Shown one piece after another: positions 1 through 9,672 of a stretch of 35,093 bases of DNA. Within the stretch, counting starts at the first letter, position 1. The number at the start of each line of letters is the position of its first letter. The position numbers were made by a program, and so were the translations under genes. The notes under the pieces are model-generated. The model made no database searches. It saw only the letters and a program-made list of their open reading frames with translations, and had not been told where the DNA came from. The DNA is from an uncultured Bacteroidales bacterium (GTDB lineage: Bacteria; Bacteroidota; Bacteroidia; Bacteroidales; F082). Where the stretch lies: contig CAMYXV010000010.1 of NCBI GenBank assembly GCA_947303055.1, positions 1-35,093 on the forward strand. The letters are read 5' to 3'.

Positions 1-1592
1 TCTACCTCTCCTTCTTCTATGGCGCCAAAATCGGCATCATCGGCTTGAACGGAGCTGGAAAATCGACCTTGCTGCGCATCATTGCGGGTAAGGAGAAATC
101 CTACAATGGCGAAGTGGTCTTCTCGCCTGGCTACTCAGTCGGCATGCTCGACCAGGAGCCGCAATTGGACGACAACAAGACCGTCCGCCAAGTAGTGGAG
201 GAAGGCGTGCAGGAAATCGTCGACATCCTTAAAGAATACGAAGAAATCAACAATAAGTTCGCTGAGCCTGACGCCGACTTCGACAAGCTCATTGCCCGTC
301 AAGGCGAGCTGACCGAACTCATCGAGCAACATGACGCCTGGGAACTCGACAGCAAGCTGGAGCGCGCCATGGATGCCCTCAACTGTCCCGATGGCGACAC
401 ACCCGTGCGCAACCTCTCGGGAGGTGAGCGCCGCCGCGTGGCCTTGTGCAGACTTCTGTTGCAAGAGCCCGACATCCTTCTCCTTGACGAGCCCACCAAC
501 CACCTCGATGCTGAAAGCATCCAATGGCTGGAGAACCACTTGCAGCAATACAAAGGCACCGTCATCGCCGTCACCCACGACCGTTACTTCCTCGACCATG
601 TGGCTGGCTGGATCCTCGAACTCGACCGTGGCGAAGGCATCCCGTGGAAGGGCAACTACTCCTCGTGGCTCGACCAGAAGACTGCCCGTCTTGCCATGGA
701 AGAAAAGACCGAGAGCAAACGCCGCAAGACCCTCGAGCGCGAGTTGGAATGGGTGCGTATGGCTCCCAAGGCACGTCATGCCAAAGGCAAAGCCCGTTTG
801 GAATCGTATGAGAAGATGCTCAACGAGGACGTGAAAGAGAAAGAAGAGAAACTCGAGATCTATATCCCCAACGGCGACCGCCTCGGCACCAAAGTCATCG
901 AGGCGCATGACGTCACCAAGGCCTATGGCGACAAACTGTTGTTTGAGAACCTCAGTTTCAGTCTGCCGCAAGGCGGCATCGTGGGCGTCATCGGTCCCAA
1001 CGGTGCAGGTAAAACGACTCTTTTCCGCCTTATCATGGGCTTGGAAAAGCCTGATTCAGGTACTTTCGAAGTCGGTGAGACCGTGAAAATCGGCTATGTC
1101 GACCAGCAGCATGCTGAAATCGACCCAGAGAAGACCGTTTGGGAAGTCATTAGCGGTGGTAATGAGCTGATTCAATTGGGCAAACGCAGCATGAACTCGC
1201 GCGCCTATGTCTCCCGCTTCAATTTCGGTGGCAACGACCAGCAAAAGAAGGCCGGCGTGCTCTCAGGTGGTGAGCGTAACCGTATGCATCTTGCCCTCAC
1301 TTTAAAGCAAGAAGCCAACGTCCTCCTCTTGGACGAACCCACCAACGACATCGACGTGAACACGCTCCGCGCCTTGGAGGAAGGTCTGGAGAACTTCGCC
1401 GGCTGCGCCGTCATCATCAGCCACGACCGCTGGTTCCTCGACCGTGTGGCCACCCACATCCTCGCTTTCGAAGGCAACTCACAGGTCTATTTCTTCGAGG
1501 GCAGCTACTCGGAATACGAAGAAAACAAGATGAAACGCCTCGGCAACGTGGAGCCCAAACGCTTCAGATACAAGAAACTCAAAGCAGATTAA
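1..1592 (+). CDS. ettA: ABC-F family ATPase, EttA-like (energy-dependent translational throttle), 5' end outside the window
   Basis: Frame 3 is open from the window edge (YLSFFYGAKIGIIGLNGAGKST...), so the listed TTG start at 45 is internal. Two ABC cassettes: GLNGAGKST/LSGGERRRVALCRLLL/LLLDEPTNHLD and GPNGAGKTT/LSGGERNR/LLLDEPTNDID. The linker has the EttA-type WVRMAPKARHAKGKARL motif. Confidence 0.93.
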   Translation, partial: YLSFFYGAKIGIIGLNGAGKSTLLRIIAGKEKSYNGEVVFSPGYSVGMLDQEPQLDDNKTVRQVVEEGVQEIVDILKEYEEINNKFAEPDADFDKLIARQGELTELIEQHDAWELDSKLERAMDALNCPDGDTPVRNLSGGERRRVALCRLLLQEPDILLLDEPTNHLDAESIQWLENHLQQYKGTVIAVTHDRYFLDHVAGWILELDRGEGIPWKGNYSSWLDQKTARLAMEEKTESKRRKTLERELEWVRMAPKARHAKGKARLESYEKMLNEDVKEKEEKLEIYIPNGDRLGTKVIEAHDVTKAYGDKLLFENLSFSLPQGGIVGVIGPNGAGKTTLFRLIMGLEKPDSGTFEVGETVKIGYVDQQHAEIDPEKTVWEVISGGNELIQLGKRSMNSRAYVSRFNFGGNDQQKKAGVLSGGERNRMHLALTLKQEANVLLLDEPTNDIDVNTLRALEEGLENFAGCAVIISHDRWFLDRVATHILAFEGNSQVYFFEGSYSEYEENKMKRLGNVEPKRFRYKKLKAD

Positions 1593-1624
1593 TCATTAAT
1601 TATCAACCAATAAAACTTATCATT

Positions 1625-1813
1625 ATGATAGCAAAAATCATCTACATCATCGGCATTATCCTTTGCATCAAGGCCGTCCTCGAAATCCTCAAGATGAACA
1701 TCAGCACCGCTGGCAAGGCCATCAGCATCATCCTTTTGCTGGTCACCAGCTGGATCGGTCTTTTGGTGTACTATCTCTATGCCAAGGATCATCTGACAGA
1801 ATGGTTTAAATAA
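1625..1813 (+). CDS. Small membrane protein (62 aa, two predicted hydrophobic helices)
   Basis: ORF with A-rich upstream region, followed by a strong terminator; hydrophobic segments IIYIIGIILCIKAVLEIL and ISIILLLVTSWIGLLVYYLY. Confidence 0.6.
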   Translation: MIAKIIYIIGIILCIKAVLEILKMNISTAGKAISIILLLVTSWIGLLVYYLYAKDHLTEWFK

Positions 1814-1845
1814 CCTTCATCATCAAAAGATCCGGTGAAGACATC

Positions 1846-1887
1846 ATCACGGGACATTGGCTTTTCAATGTCCCGTGATTTTTTTTC
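1846..1887 (+). terminator. Rho-independent terminator
   Basis: Perfect 14-bp stem ATCACGGGACATTG/CAATGTCCCGTGAT, 6-nt loop, followed by a T tract. Confidence 0.9.
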
Positions 1888-1918
1888 ATTTACATACACC
1901 TAATTAAAATAAAGCGTT

Positions 1919-1926
1919 TATCTTTG
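1919..1926 (+). promoter_or_regulatory. Bacteroidota-type -7 box TATCTTTG upstream of the C10 peptidase gene
   Basis: Matches TAnnTTTG; 37 nt upstream of ATG 1963. No clear -33 TTTG. Confidence 0.6.
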
Positions 1927-1962
1927 CCGCTTCAGAAACAACAACAAAAAAAAACTCTCAAT

Positions 1963-4323
1963 ATGAAAAGATTGACTTTAACCCTCTGCCTCCTCGCTGC
2001 CCTCAGCAGCCTGATGGCAGGCCCTGTTGACCAACAGAAGGCCCAAAAACTCGGTGCCAAATTTTTGAGCACCACCGCCGTCAGCAAGCGTAACGCTGAC
2101 ATTCAACTCAACTTGGTAAGCGCAGCCCTCGACCGCAGCGCCGTCGATTATTACGTCTTCAACGTCAGCAATGGCGAAGGTTTCGTCATCGTGGCTGGCG
2201 ACGACCGCGTGAAACCCATCCTCGCCTATTCTACCACAGGCAAATACGACCCTAACAACGTGGCCGAAGGCTTCCAATTCACTTTAGATGGTTTCCGCGA
2301 GGAAATCCAGTATGTTCGCGAACACAACCTCAGCGCCACGCCCGACATCGTAGCCGAATGGAAGTCAGTGAACGAGACGGGCAGCCTCAACCGTGGCGGA
2401 CAAACTCGCGCCGTAGTCGACCAACTTTGCCAAACCCTATGGAACCAAAACTTCCCATGGAACAGTCAATGCCCCGAAGACGAAACAGGTAGCGGCGGCC
2501 ATGTCTACGCTGGATGCGTAGCTACGGCTATGGGCATGGTGATGAAATATTGGGAATGGCCGGCCCAAGGCGTGGGGTCGCACACCTACTACCCCCAGGG
2601 CTATGCCCAACAGAGCGCTAACTTCGGTGAAACCGAATACCATTTCGAATTGATGCCCTTGACATTGGACTCCACCAGCACCGAAGAGGAATACTTTTAT
2701 ATTGCCCAGTTCCTGCATCACTGCGGCATCGCCGTCGACATGCAATATAGTGGCGACGGCAGCGGTGCCTACTCGGAGGATGTGCCGAATGCGCTGCGTA
2801 ATTATTTCCGCTATACCTGCGACAACCACGTCACCAACGACAATTGGTGGCCAGGCTGGGGCTACAACAACGAAGAATGGGCCCAAATGCTGAAGGATGG
2901 CGGTTTGGACGAAGGCATTCCGCTTTATTACAGTGGTCAAGACGACAACTGGCAAGGTGGTCACGCCTTTATTTGCGACGGCTACGACGAAAACGACTAT
3001 TTCCACTTCAACTGGGGCTGGAGCGGTCGCGACAATGCCTGGTGTCCCATCGGTGCACTCAACACCACTAAATACGCCTTCAACCAATCGAACGGCTTCA
3101 CCGGCCATATCATCCCGCAAGGCGACGAATACTTCAGCCGTCCCGACAGCGTAGCCAATATGCAAGCCATCGAGAACGCCAACTTCAGCAGCGTAAGGCT
3201 GCAATGGACCAACCCGACACTCACCGTCGAAGGCAGCGACTTGACCTCCATCACTTCGGTCACCATCCGCCGCAACTTCGAGGTCATTGCTGAATTGACC
3301 GATGCCCAAGTGGGTGCTGATATGGAATATGAAGATAACGGTCTTGAACCTGGCCTTTATGAATATGCCATCTTCGTCACCAACGAAGCCGGCATCAGTC
3401 GCACCACCTATCGTAAGATCCTCGTCGGCGAGAAGTGCAACGTCGTCTTCCAACTCCATGACGACGGCGGCGACGGTTGGAAAGGCGCCGCCATCAGTGT
3501 GACCTCCGAAAGCGGCCAACGCATTGCCATAATCACTATGACGCAAGGTTCGGATTTGGTTGTTGATCTACCCCTGCTGCGCGGCAACCTCAACTTCATC
3601 TGGAACCACGGCTGGTATCACACCCAAGAACAATACGACACCGACTATGAGTGCTCCTTCACCATCCTCGACTATGCAGGCAATGAGCTCTTTACTTCAG
3701 CAGACCTTGAAGACGGTGTTTTCATGACTTATGAAAACAACTGTGAGGAAGGCCCATTGACCTGCTATCCCGTGCAGAACCTTCAAGGCGAATACCAATG
3801 GCATGATGACGAAGAGTATGGTGCCTATATCTCATGGGATCGCCCCGACATCACAGCCAACCTGCATCACTTCAAAGTGCTTCGCTCAACAGGAGCTTAC
3901 AAGGACGAGGTACTCGTCGCTGAAATCCCTTACGATGGCAACAATAGCTACGAGTACTTCGACAATACATACGATTTGATTCAAAGCGAATTCGTCTACT
4001 ACTCTGTCAACTGCGTATATATCCGTGGAGAAGAGCAATGCGAATCGGAATGGTGGGATGTGGGATTCTGGATAACCGATATCGAAGAGAATTCCGATGA
4101 AAGTATCAATGTCTACCCCAACCCGACCAACGGTCTGCTTAACATTGAAGGCCAAGGCACGATGCACATCACTGTGAGCAACCTCTTGGGACAAAAACTG
4201 CAAGAAGTGACTGCCGAAAGTAGCATTGTCCTCGACATGAACCGCTTCGAATCGGGCATATACCTCATTCGCATTGAGACTGAAGAGGGCGTGACAATGC
4301 AGAAGATAAATTTGAGGAAATAG
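1963..4323 (+). CDS. C10 (streptopain-like) family cysteine peptidase with T9SS type A sorting domain
   Basis: Signal peptide MKRLTLTLCLLAALSSLMAG from ATG 1963 (the ORF-track start 1924 lies in the promoter box). Catalytic Cys context GCVATAMGMVMKYW; His context GGHAFICDGYDENDYFHFNWGWSG; C-terminal INVYPNPTNGLLNIEG...GIYLIRIETEEGVTMQKINLRK. Confidence 0.92.
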   Translation: MKRLTLTLCLLAALSSLMAGPVDQQKAQKLGAKFLSTTAVSKRNADIQLNLVSAALDRSAVDYYVFNVSNGEGFVIVAGDDRVKPILAYSTTGKYDPNNVAEGFQFTLDGFREEIQYVREHNLSATPDIVAEWKSVNETGSLNRGGQTRAVVDQLCQTLWNQNFPWNSQCPEDETGSGGHVYAGCVATAMGMVMKYWEWPAQGVGSHTYYPQGYAQQSANFGETEYHFELMPLTLDSTSTEEEYFYIAQFLHHCGIAVDMQYSGDGSGAYSEDVPNALRNYFRYTCDNHVTNDNWWPGWGYNNEEWAQMLKDGGLDEGIPLYYSGQDDNWQGGHAFICDGYDENDYFHFNWGWSGRDNAWCPIGALNTTKYAFNQSNGFTGHIIPQGDEYFSRPDSVANMQAIENANFSSVRLQWTNPTLTVEGSDLTSITSVTIRRNFEVIAELTDAQVGADMEYEDNGLEPGLYEYAIFVTNEAGISRTTYRKILVGEKCNVVFQLHDDGGDGWKGAAISVTSESGQRIAIITMTQGSDLVVDLPLLRGNLNFIWNHGWYHTQEQYDTDYECSFTILDYAGNELFTSADLEDGVFMTYENNCEEGPLTCYPVQNLQGEYQWHDDEEYGAYISWDRPDITANLHHFKVLRSTGAYKDEVLVAEIPYDGNNSYEYFDNTYDLIQSEFVYYSVNCVYIRGEEQCESEWWDVGFWITDIEENSDESINVYPNPTNGLLNIEGQGTMHITVSNLLGQKLQEVTAESSIVLDMNRFESGIYLIRIETEEGVTMQKINLRK

Positions 4324-4345
4324 TAAATATTTTTAATGATTTGCT

Positions 4346-4379
4346 GAGGACGACTCCTGCTGGGGTCGTCCTCTTTTTG
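4346..4379 (+). terminator. Rho-independent terminator after the C10 peptidase gene
   Basis: GAGGACGAC ... GTCGTCCTC followed by TTTTTG. Confidence 0.88.
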
Positions 4380-4480
4380 TATCCAGTCGTATCAATGTTT
4401 GGTCATATCCTGCTGCATAATCCAACGAAAAAGATGAAAACCTTATCGCCTAATTTTATCCTTTTGGTCTAAAAATCATG

Positions 4481-4514
4481 GATTATAAATCCGCTTATAC
4501 TTGATTATAAATCC
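4481..4514. promoter_or_regulatory. Tandem direct repeat GATTATAAATCC (x2), candidate regulator-binding sites
   Basis: GATTATAAATCC at 4481-4492 and 4503-4514, exactly 22 bp apart, upstream of a TAATTTTG box at 4549-4556. Confidence 0.5.
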
Positions 4515-4548
4515 ACATAACTACCTGTCTAATAAGATGAAAATGCTC

Positions 4549-4556
4549 TAATTTTG
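4549..4556 (+). promoter_or_regulatory. Putative -7 box TAATTTTG upstream of the vWA/T9SS gene
   Basis: TAnnTTTG match followed by GCAGC, as at other promoters here; no convincing -33 TTTG. Confidence 0.5.
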
Positions 4557-4569
4557 CAGCTGGTTTTAT

Positions 4570-4614
4570 ATGCCCTAAAAAGCGTGTCTCCTATTCAGTA
4601 GACACAAAGGGCAT
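4570..4614 (+). other. Nested hairpin in the 5' leader of the vWA/T9SS gene
   Basis: Outer stem ATGCCCT/AGGGCAT (4570-4576/4608-4614), inner stem GTGTCT/AGACAC (4584-4589/4600-4605); no T tract follows. Confidence 0.55.
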
Positions 4615-4704
4615 TTTGAAGTACGATTAATTTGGTTTTGAGGAGACCTTATAGGGTCATTTTCAACGATATTGGCAAGTCAAAAATAATTAAATATCTA
4701 AAAA

Positions 4705-7700
4705 ATGAAAATGAAAAAAAGTACTACACACACAAAGGCTGGCATGATGATGTCGGCCAAACGCAATGGAATGCGCCGCACCTTGCAGTTCACCTTATTA
4801 TTAATAGGGTTCCTGATGGGCTTTGGCATGATGAGTGCCTATGCGCAAACACCCACGAACGGCCTCTATTTGCACAAAGACTGGACGCCTGACCCTGACG
4901 ATCCTACGGGCGCTAAGGGTACCATCCGTCTCGAAACTTTTGTGACAGGTGACAAAATCATTACTGAGACCCACGTTCCTACCGACATCGTCCTCGTTTT
5001 GGACGTCTCGGGTTCTATGGATGAGACCATATACACTTACGACTACACTGCAATGGCCTCACAAGCGTATTCCTATAATAGTTATGGCGATAATACATAT
5101 TACTATTATTACGAAGGCGAGTATTATGCTGTATCAAGGGAAGCGGAGTATTATGGTCAGTCGTGGCTTGTTATTCCACGTTATTATTATAGGCTCTATT
5201 TTGTACGAAATGGTGTAAGGTATTATTTAAGCGGGACAGGAGTTACCACAACACCACCTACAAACGTCAATGATATTGGTGGAGGTGGAACGATTTGGAC
5301 AGGTGTGCTTTATGAGTATGCAATTGTTTCATCCCAAACCAAAATGGCTGCTTTGAAACAAGCCGTTCACTCCTTTGTCGATGTCATCGCAGCGGATGCT
5401 CAACAATTTAATGTAGAACACCGTATCAGTATCGTGAAGTATGCCAGTAACGTGTTTTATCCTAACAACAATTCTGAGTCATCCTTAACTGAAGGAAATC
5501 ACAGAGGTGCTAATGGCAACAACAGTTATAATTATACCGAAGTCCTTATCAATCGTAAAGATCCGAAAACCGAAGCCACTTATATTAAAAACCAAGTAAC
5601 TGCCCTACAAGCTGGCGGTGCTACAGCTTCGGATTATGGTATGAACAAAGCCAGATATTTGTTGGCCAGCATTCCTGCAGACGAATTTGAAGAGCGCACA
5701 AAAGTGGTGGTAATGTTCACTGACGGTGAACCAACCCACGCAAACCAATTTGATAATACTGTTGCCAACAGCACCATCAACTACGCTTATCAAATGAAAC
5801 ATAGCGGAACGGTAAGTGGAACAGAATATGATTTTGAAGCAACAGTCTACACTGTTGGCGTGTTCGACAATGAAACCACCAACATCCATACCTACATGGG
5901 TCGCACTTCCTCCAACTATCCAGATGCGACAAGTATGACCAATGTATGTGTACAAGAAAGCGAAGACTATTACTTTACAGCTGAATCAGCAGATGCCTTG
6001 AGTGACATCTTCGAGGCTATCGCCCAAGAAAGCGGCGGATCGGACATGGAAATGGGCTCTGAGACCATAGTACAAGACGTGATTTCACCTAGTTTCCAAC
6101 TCAACATCCCCGAAGGTGCCAATGCTGGAACCACCATTAAGGCCTATGCACCCAAATGCATCGGAAAGGAGAACGACAGATTCGTATTCGATGAAGAAAT
6201 CGATGGCGCCACGCGCCTTACCATCGACGATGACGGTGTGGTTTCTGGTGGCGCCGAAAACCGTCTTGCTGATGGCATCGTCAATTATAATCCCACCACC
6301 AAGACCCTAACCTTCACCAACTTCAACTTCGAGGCCATGTATGTGGCGCAGGAAGTTGACGGACAAGGTCATCCTTTAGATGTTTATATCGGCCGTAAGC
6401 TGGTCATACTCATTCCCTTGGAAATCGGTGATGGCTCTTGGGGCGACGGCATCCATACCAATGGCCCCTTGTCGGTCATCTACCCCAATGGTGATATGTC
6501 CAATCCCATCCCCTTCAACAACCCCACCGCCAATGTATTGGGTTCTGTGTGGACGGAAGTAGTTACAACGCGTCCATCGACTTTCCCCGTTATTTCTACT
6601 GGAACGGAAACCATTGATATAGGTACACCCGAAGACTTGGCTTGGTTCATCAGCGAAGTGAATGGACGCTGCGGCTACCATGAGAACAACACTGTTGCTT
6701 CACATCCCAATTTGAACGGACGCCTCACCGCCGACATCGACATGAGCGCCCACAACTGGGTGCCTATCGGCTCAGGCTTTGTGTGCGAGACCTATGTCGA
6801 AAATGGCGTAACCAAGACCAGATATATTACACAAGGTGGCCAAAAAGTGAAGCTCGCCTACGGTGGCACCTTCGACGGCAACGGCTATGTCATCACAGGC
6901 CTGAAGAACAACGCCTCCAAGTATTACAAACTGATCGATGATGACGTGATGGGCGTCGTGGTCTTCCCCGGTATGTTCTCGACAGTGTCGGGTACGGTGA
7001 AGAACGTCTTCGTATTGGATGCCGACTTCCGCGGCAAACACCACACCACCAACTTCGTGCACCATGGCATCATCGCCGACACCTTGGCTACGGGAGGTAA
7101 TATCTTCAACTGCGAGGCTGCCGGTCGCATCACCTGCAACAACGATGACCCCGATAATGACCAACAGTTGATCTTCGGTGGTTTGGTTGGCCTCAACCAA
7201 GGCACTATTCACTCCACCATGGCCATGGCCGAACTGACAGCCTACACCATGGGTGGTATGATCGGTGAGAACAAAAGCTCGTTCTCCAATGGCTTCACCA
7301 ACGGCATCTACAATTATCTCGACAACGGTGTCACTGGAAAACATGTTGGCGGTATCGCTGGTATCAACACTGGTACTATCAACAACTGCTATGTTCGCTT
7401 TGAGCGCGACAACACCAACCTCGACAAACTGGGTGATGGCTTCGGCATGATTTATGGCACCAACTCATATAACGGATCTACCGGTAATGCCGATGGTTGC
7501 TATACGCCTCAATTGGTGACTTGGTCGCGTCCTACTTACCAAAGCGTAACTACTGCAATCAATACAAACAACACTGTTCCGACTGATGCAGTGACTCCCA
7601 GTGATAATCCTTCTACTTCGTACACGCTTTCAGTGAGTCCTTCCTTCTATAACATGTTCACCAACGACAACATGACAGATGGCACTTGGACTCAATATTC

Positions 7701-9633
7701 GACATATATTTGGGTCTATAATAATGGCACACCTCTGTTGGATGTTTTGAATGGTGGCCGTGGCAACGGTGCCCCTTGGAAACGCACCACTGCTGGTAGA
7801 TATACTTATAACGATTTGACTGGTTATGTGTCGGGTGACATCAACGATGACTATCCGGTGTTGAAGTTTGCCGTTTTCGGAAATGATTCCGTCACTTCCA
7901 TAGGTTCTGCCGACGGCATCCGCATCGATTATGCCACCTCGCTCAACGACATGCTGCACCGCCATAACAACGGTAACTTTAATGAGAACACCAACTTGGA
8001 GGGCAACAAATACAAACCCACTAATCACGAAGCCATATACAAAGGCACCATCAACCTCTTTAGGAACGATGATGTCACCCTACCACCAACAACGAGTGGC
8101 GGCAAGGACCGCGTGGCCGACAACTGCACTGCCGACAGCGTGGTGGTCTACATTGACGAAAACATCAGCTTGTTGCAAGATACTACATCAAACATCCAAG
8201 CTTACACAGCCCAGACCCTACGGGCCTTTGACAATACCGAACTTCAAGCAGGCGAACGTTGGCACAATATTAGCTCTTCCTTGTCGAACAGCCAATTCGG
8301 TTGGTCTTATATCAATAACGAAGAAGTGTCACACAATTGGGAGCCAGATCCTTGTGGATGGAACCTCAACAACCATGATGAGGACTATGCTTTCTATCCC
8401 ATCGACCTCAGCAGTTATCACCGTGCCGATTTCTACTGCTTCTATGAGCCTCAATACCACTGGATTAATTTCCGCCGCAATAGTCTCAGCCACTGGCATA
8501 TGGACGACTATTCAGTCAACATACCTTATAACAATGAAGATCATTTCATCCCTGGCAAGGGTTATCTGACAACCATTGATATGTCCACCTATTGGTCAGA
8601 CTTTGGCAGAGAAGCCCAGTTCATGCAAAACCGTGGTACACTGAACAATGGAAAAATCACCATCCCCGTTACCTACACCGCAGATAACGAATGGACTGAA
8701 CTGGCTGGCTACAACCTCCTCGGCAATCCCTACCAGAGCTTCCTCGACTTCGATGCCTTTGTCACTGAGAATTCAGATCTCATGGCCAACAGCAAATTTG
8801 TCAACACCTATGGCTTATATGATCCAAGCGAAGGTAACTACGTCCAATACTTGAGTGGTTCCTCAAAAGGCTCCAGGGCTGCAGGTAGATACCTCAACAT
8901 GCACCAGGGCTTCTTTATCCAAGTGAACGAGAGCGGCACGGCCACTTTCACCAACGACATGCGTACCAATGACGCCACACCTAACTTCCGTGGCGAACAA
9001 CCCACTTATCCGCTCATCAACTTCATCCTCACCGATAACGAAGGTAACACCGACCTTGCCGTACTCGAGCTCTTCCGTCCCGAGAATGAAGGTGCCAAGA
9101 AGCTCCGCTTGGGCTCGCCTGCTGGCCGTATCTACTTCCGCTACAACAACGAAGATTTGGCCATCTACTTCCGCAACAGCGAGAAGGACTACCAGACCCT
9201 CTGCTTCGCTGCTAAGGAGGACGGCAACTTCACCCTCAACTGGGAGAGAGCCAACGACAGCTTCAGCAGCCTCACCCTCATCGACAACATCACCGGTGTG
9301 AAGACCGACATGCTCACGCATGACCACTACACCTTTGAAGGCCGCACCGACGACTACACCACCCGCTTCAAGATTGTGTTCGGCACCATCAACAATGAAG
9401 AAGAGGAAGAAGAAACTACTGTTGAGACCTTTGCCTTCTTCAATGATGGCAGCCTCATCGTCAACGGCGAGGGCCGTTTGGATGTCATCGATGTCCTCGG
9501 TCGCATAATCTACTCCGCCGAGCTCACCGACACGCAGAACACGGTCAACTTGCCCGTCAACGCCAAGGGCGTGTGCATGCTCCGCCTCACCAATGGCAAC
9601 AACGTGAAAGTCCAAAAGATGTTCGTAAGATAA
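4705..9633 (+). CDS. Very large secreted vWA-domain protein with GLUG-like repeats and T9SS type A sorting domain (1642 aa)
   Basis: Signal-peptide-like N-terminus ...LQFTLLLIGFLMGFGMMSAYAQ; vWA MIDAS DIVLVLDVSGSMDE and VVVMFTDGEPTH; GLUG-like GGLVGLNQGTIHST / GGMIGENKSSF / GGIAGINTGTINNCYV; C-terminal SLIVNGEGRLDVIDVLGRIIYSA...VCMLRLTNGNNVKVQKMFVR. Confidence 0.85.
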   Translation: MKMKKSTTHTKAGMMMSAKRNGMRRTLQFTLLLIGFLMGFGMMSAYAQTPTNGLYLHKDWTPDPDDPTGAKGTIRLETFVTGDKIITETHVPTDIVLVLDVSGSMDETIYTYDYTAMASQAYSYNSYGDNTYYYYYEGEYYAVSREAEYYGQSWLVIPRYYYRLYFVRNGVRYYLSGTGVTTTPPTNVNDIGGGGTIWTGVLYEYAIVSSQTKMAALKQAVHSFVDVIAADAQQFNVEHRISIVKYASNVFYPNNNSESSLTEGNHRGANGNNSYNYTEVLINRKDPKTEATYIKNQVTALQAGGATASDYGMNKARYLLASIPADEFEERTKVVVMFTDGEPTHANQFDNTVANSTINYAYQMKHSGTVSGTEYDFEATVYTVGVFDNETTNIHTYMGRTSSNYPDATSMTNVCVQESEDYYFTAESADALSDIFEAIAQESGGSDMEMGSETIVQDVISPSFQLNIPEGANAGTTIKAYAPKCIGKENDRFVFDEEIDGATRLTIDDDGVVSGGAENRLADGIVNYNPTTKTLTFTNFNFEAMYVAQEVDGQGHPLDVYIGRKLVILIPLEIGDGSWGDGIHTNGPLSVIYPNGDMSNPIPFNNPTANVLGSVWTEVVTTRPSTFPVISTGTETIDIGTPEDLAWFISEVNGRCGYHENNTVASHPNLNGRLTADIDMSAHNWVPIGSGFVCETYVENGVTKTRYITQGGQKVKLAYGGTFDGNGYVITGLKNNASKYYKLIDDDVMGVVVFPGMFSTVSGTVKNVFVLDADFRGKHHTTNFVHHGIIADTLATGGNIFNCEAAGRITCNNDDPDNDQQLIFGGLVGLNQGTIHSTMAMAELTAYTMGGMIGENKSSFSNGFTNGIYNYLDNGVTGKHVGGIAGINTGTINNCYVRFERDNTNLDKLGDGFGMIYGTNSYNGSTGNADGCYTPQLVTWSRPTYQSVTTAINTNNTVPTDAVTPSDNPSTSYTLSVSPSFYNMFTNDNMTDGTWTQYSTYIWVYNNGTPLLDVLNGGRGNGAPWKRTTAGRYTYNDLTGYVSGDINDDYPVLKFAVFGNDSVTSIGSADGIRIDYATSLNDMLHRHNNGNFNENTNLEGNKYKPTNHEAIYKGTINLFRNDDVTLPPTTSGGKDRVADNCTADSVVVYIDENISLLQDTTSNIQAYTAQTLRAFDNTELQAGERWHNISSSLSNSQFGWSYINNEEVSHNWEPDPCGWNLNNHDEDYAFYPIDLSSYHRADFYCFYEPQYHWINFRRNSLSHWHMDDYSVNIPYNNEDHFIPGKGYLTTIDMSTYWSDFGREAQFMQNRGTLNNGKITIPVTYTADNEWTELAGYNLLGNPYQSFLDFDAFVTENSDLMANSKFVNTYGLYDPSEGNYVQYLSGSSKGSRAAGRYLNMHQGFFIQVNESGTATFTNDMRTNDATPNFRGEQPTYPLINFILTDNEGNTDLAVLELFRPENEGAKKLRLGSPAGRIYFRYNNEDLAIYFRNSEKDYQTLCFAAKEDGNFTLNWERANDSFSSLTLIDNITGVKTDMLTHDHYTFEGRTDDYTTRFKIVFGTINNEEEEEETTVETFAFFNDGSLIVNGEGRLDVIDVLGRIIYSAELTDTQNTVNLPVNAKGVCMLRLTNGNNVKVQKMFVR

Positions 9634-9672
9634 TTTGGTAACGGAATAATCAACATAACACTAGATACTACT

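Noticed and set aside
1625-1813. 62-aa protein as a Spi-type inhibitor of the adjacent C10 peptidase
   Set aside because: It is a two-helix membrane protein without a secreted inhibitor-like domain and is separated from the peptidase gene by a strong terminator.
2437-3546. 369-aa minus-strand ORF antisense to the C10 peptidase
   Set aside because: Frame mirrors codon-biased sense coding sequence; composition (VVV, GDE-rich) typical of antisense shadows; the sense strand has clear catalytic motifs.
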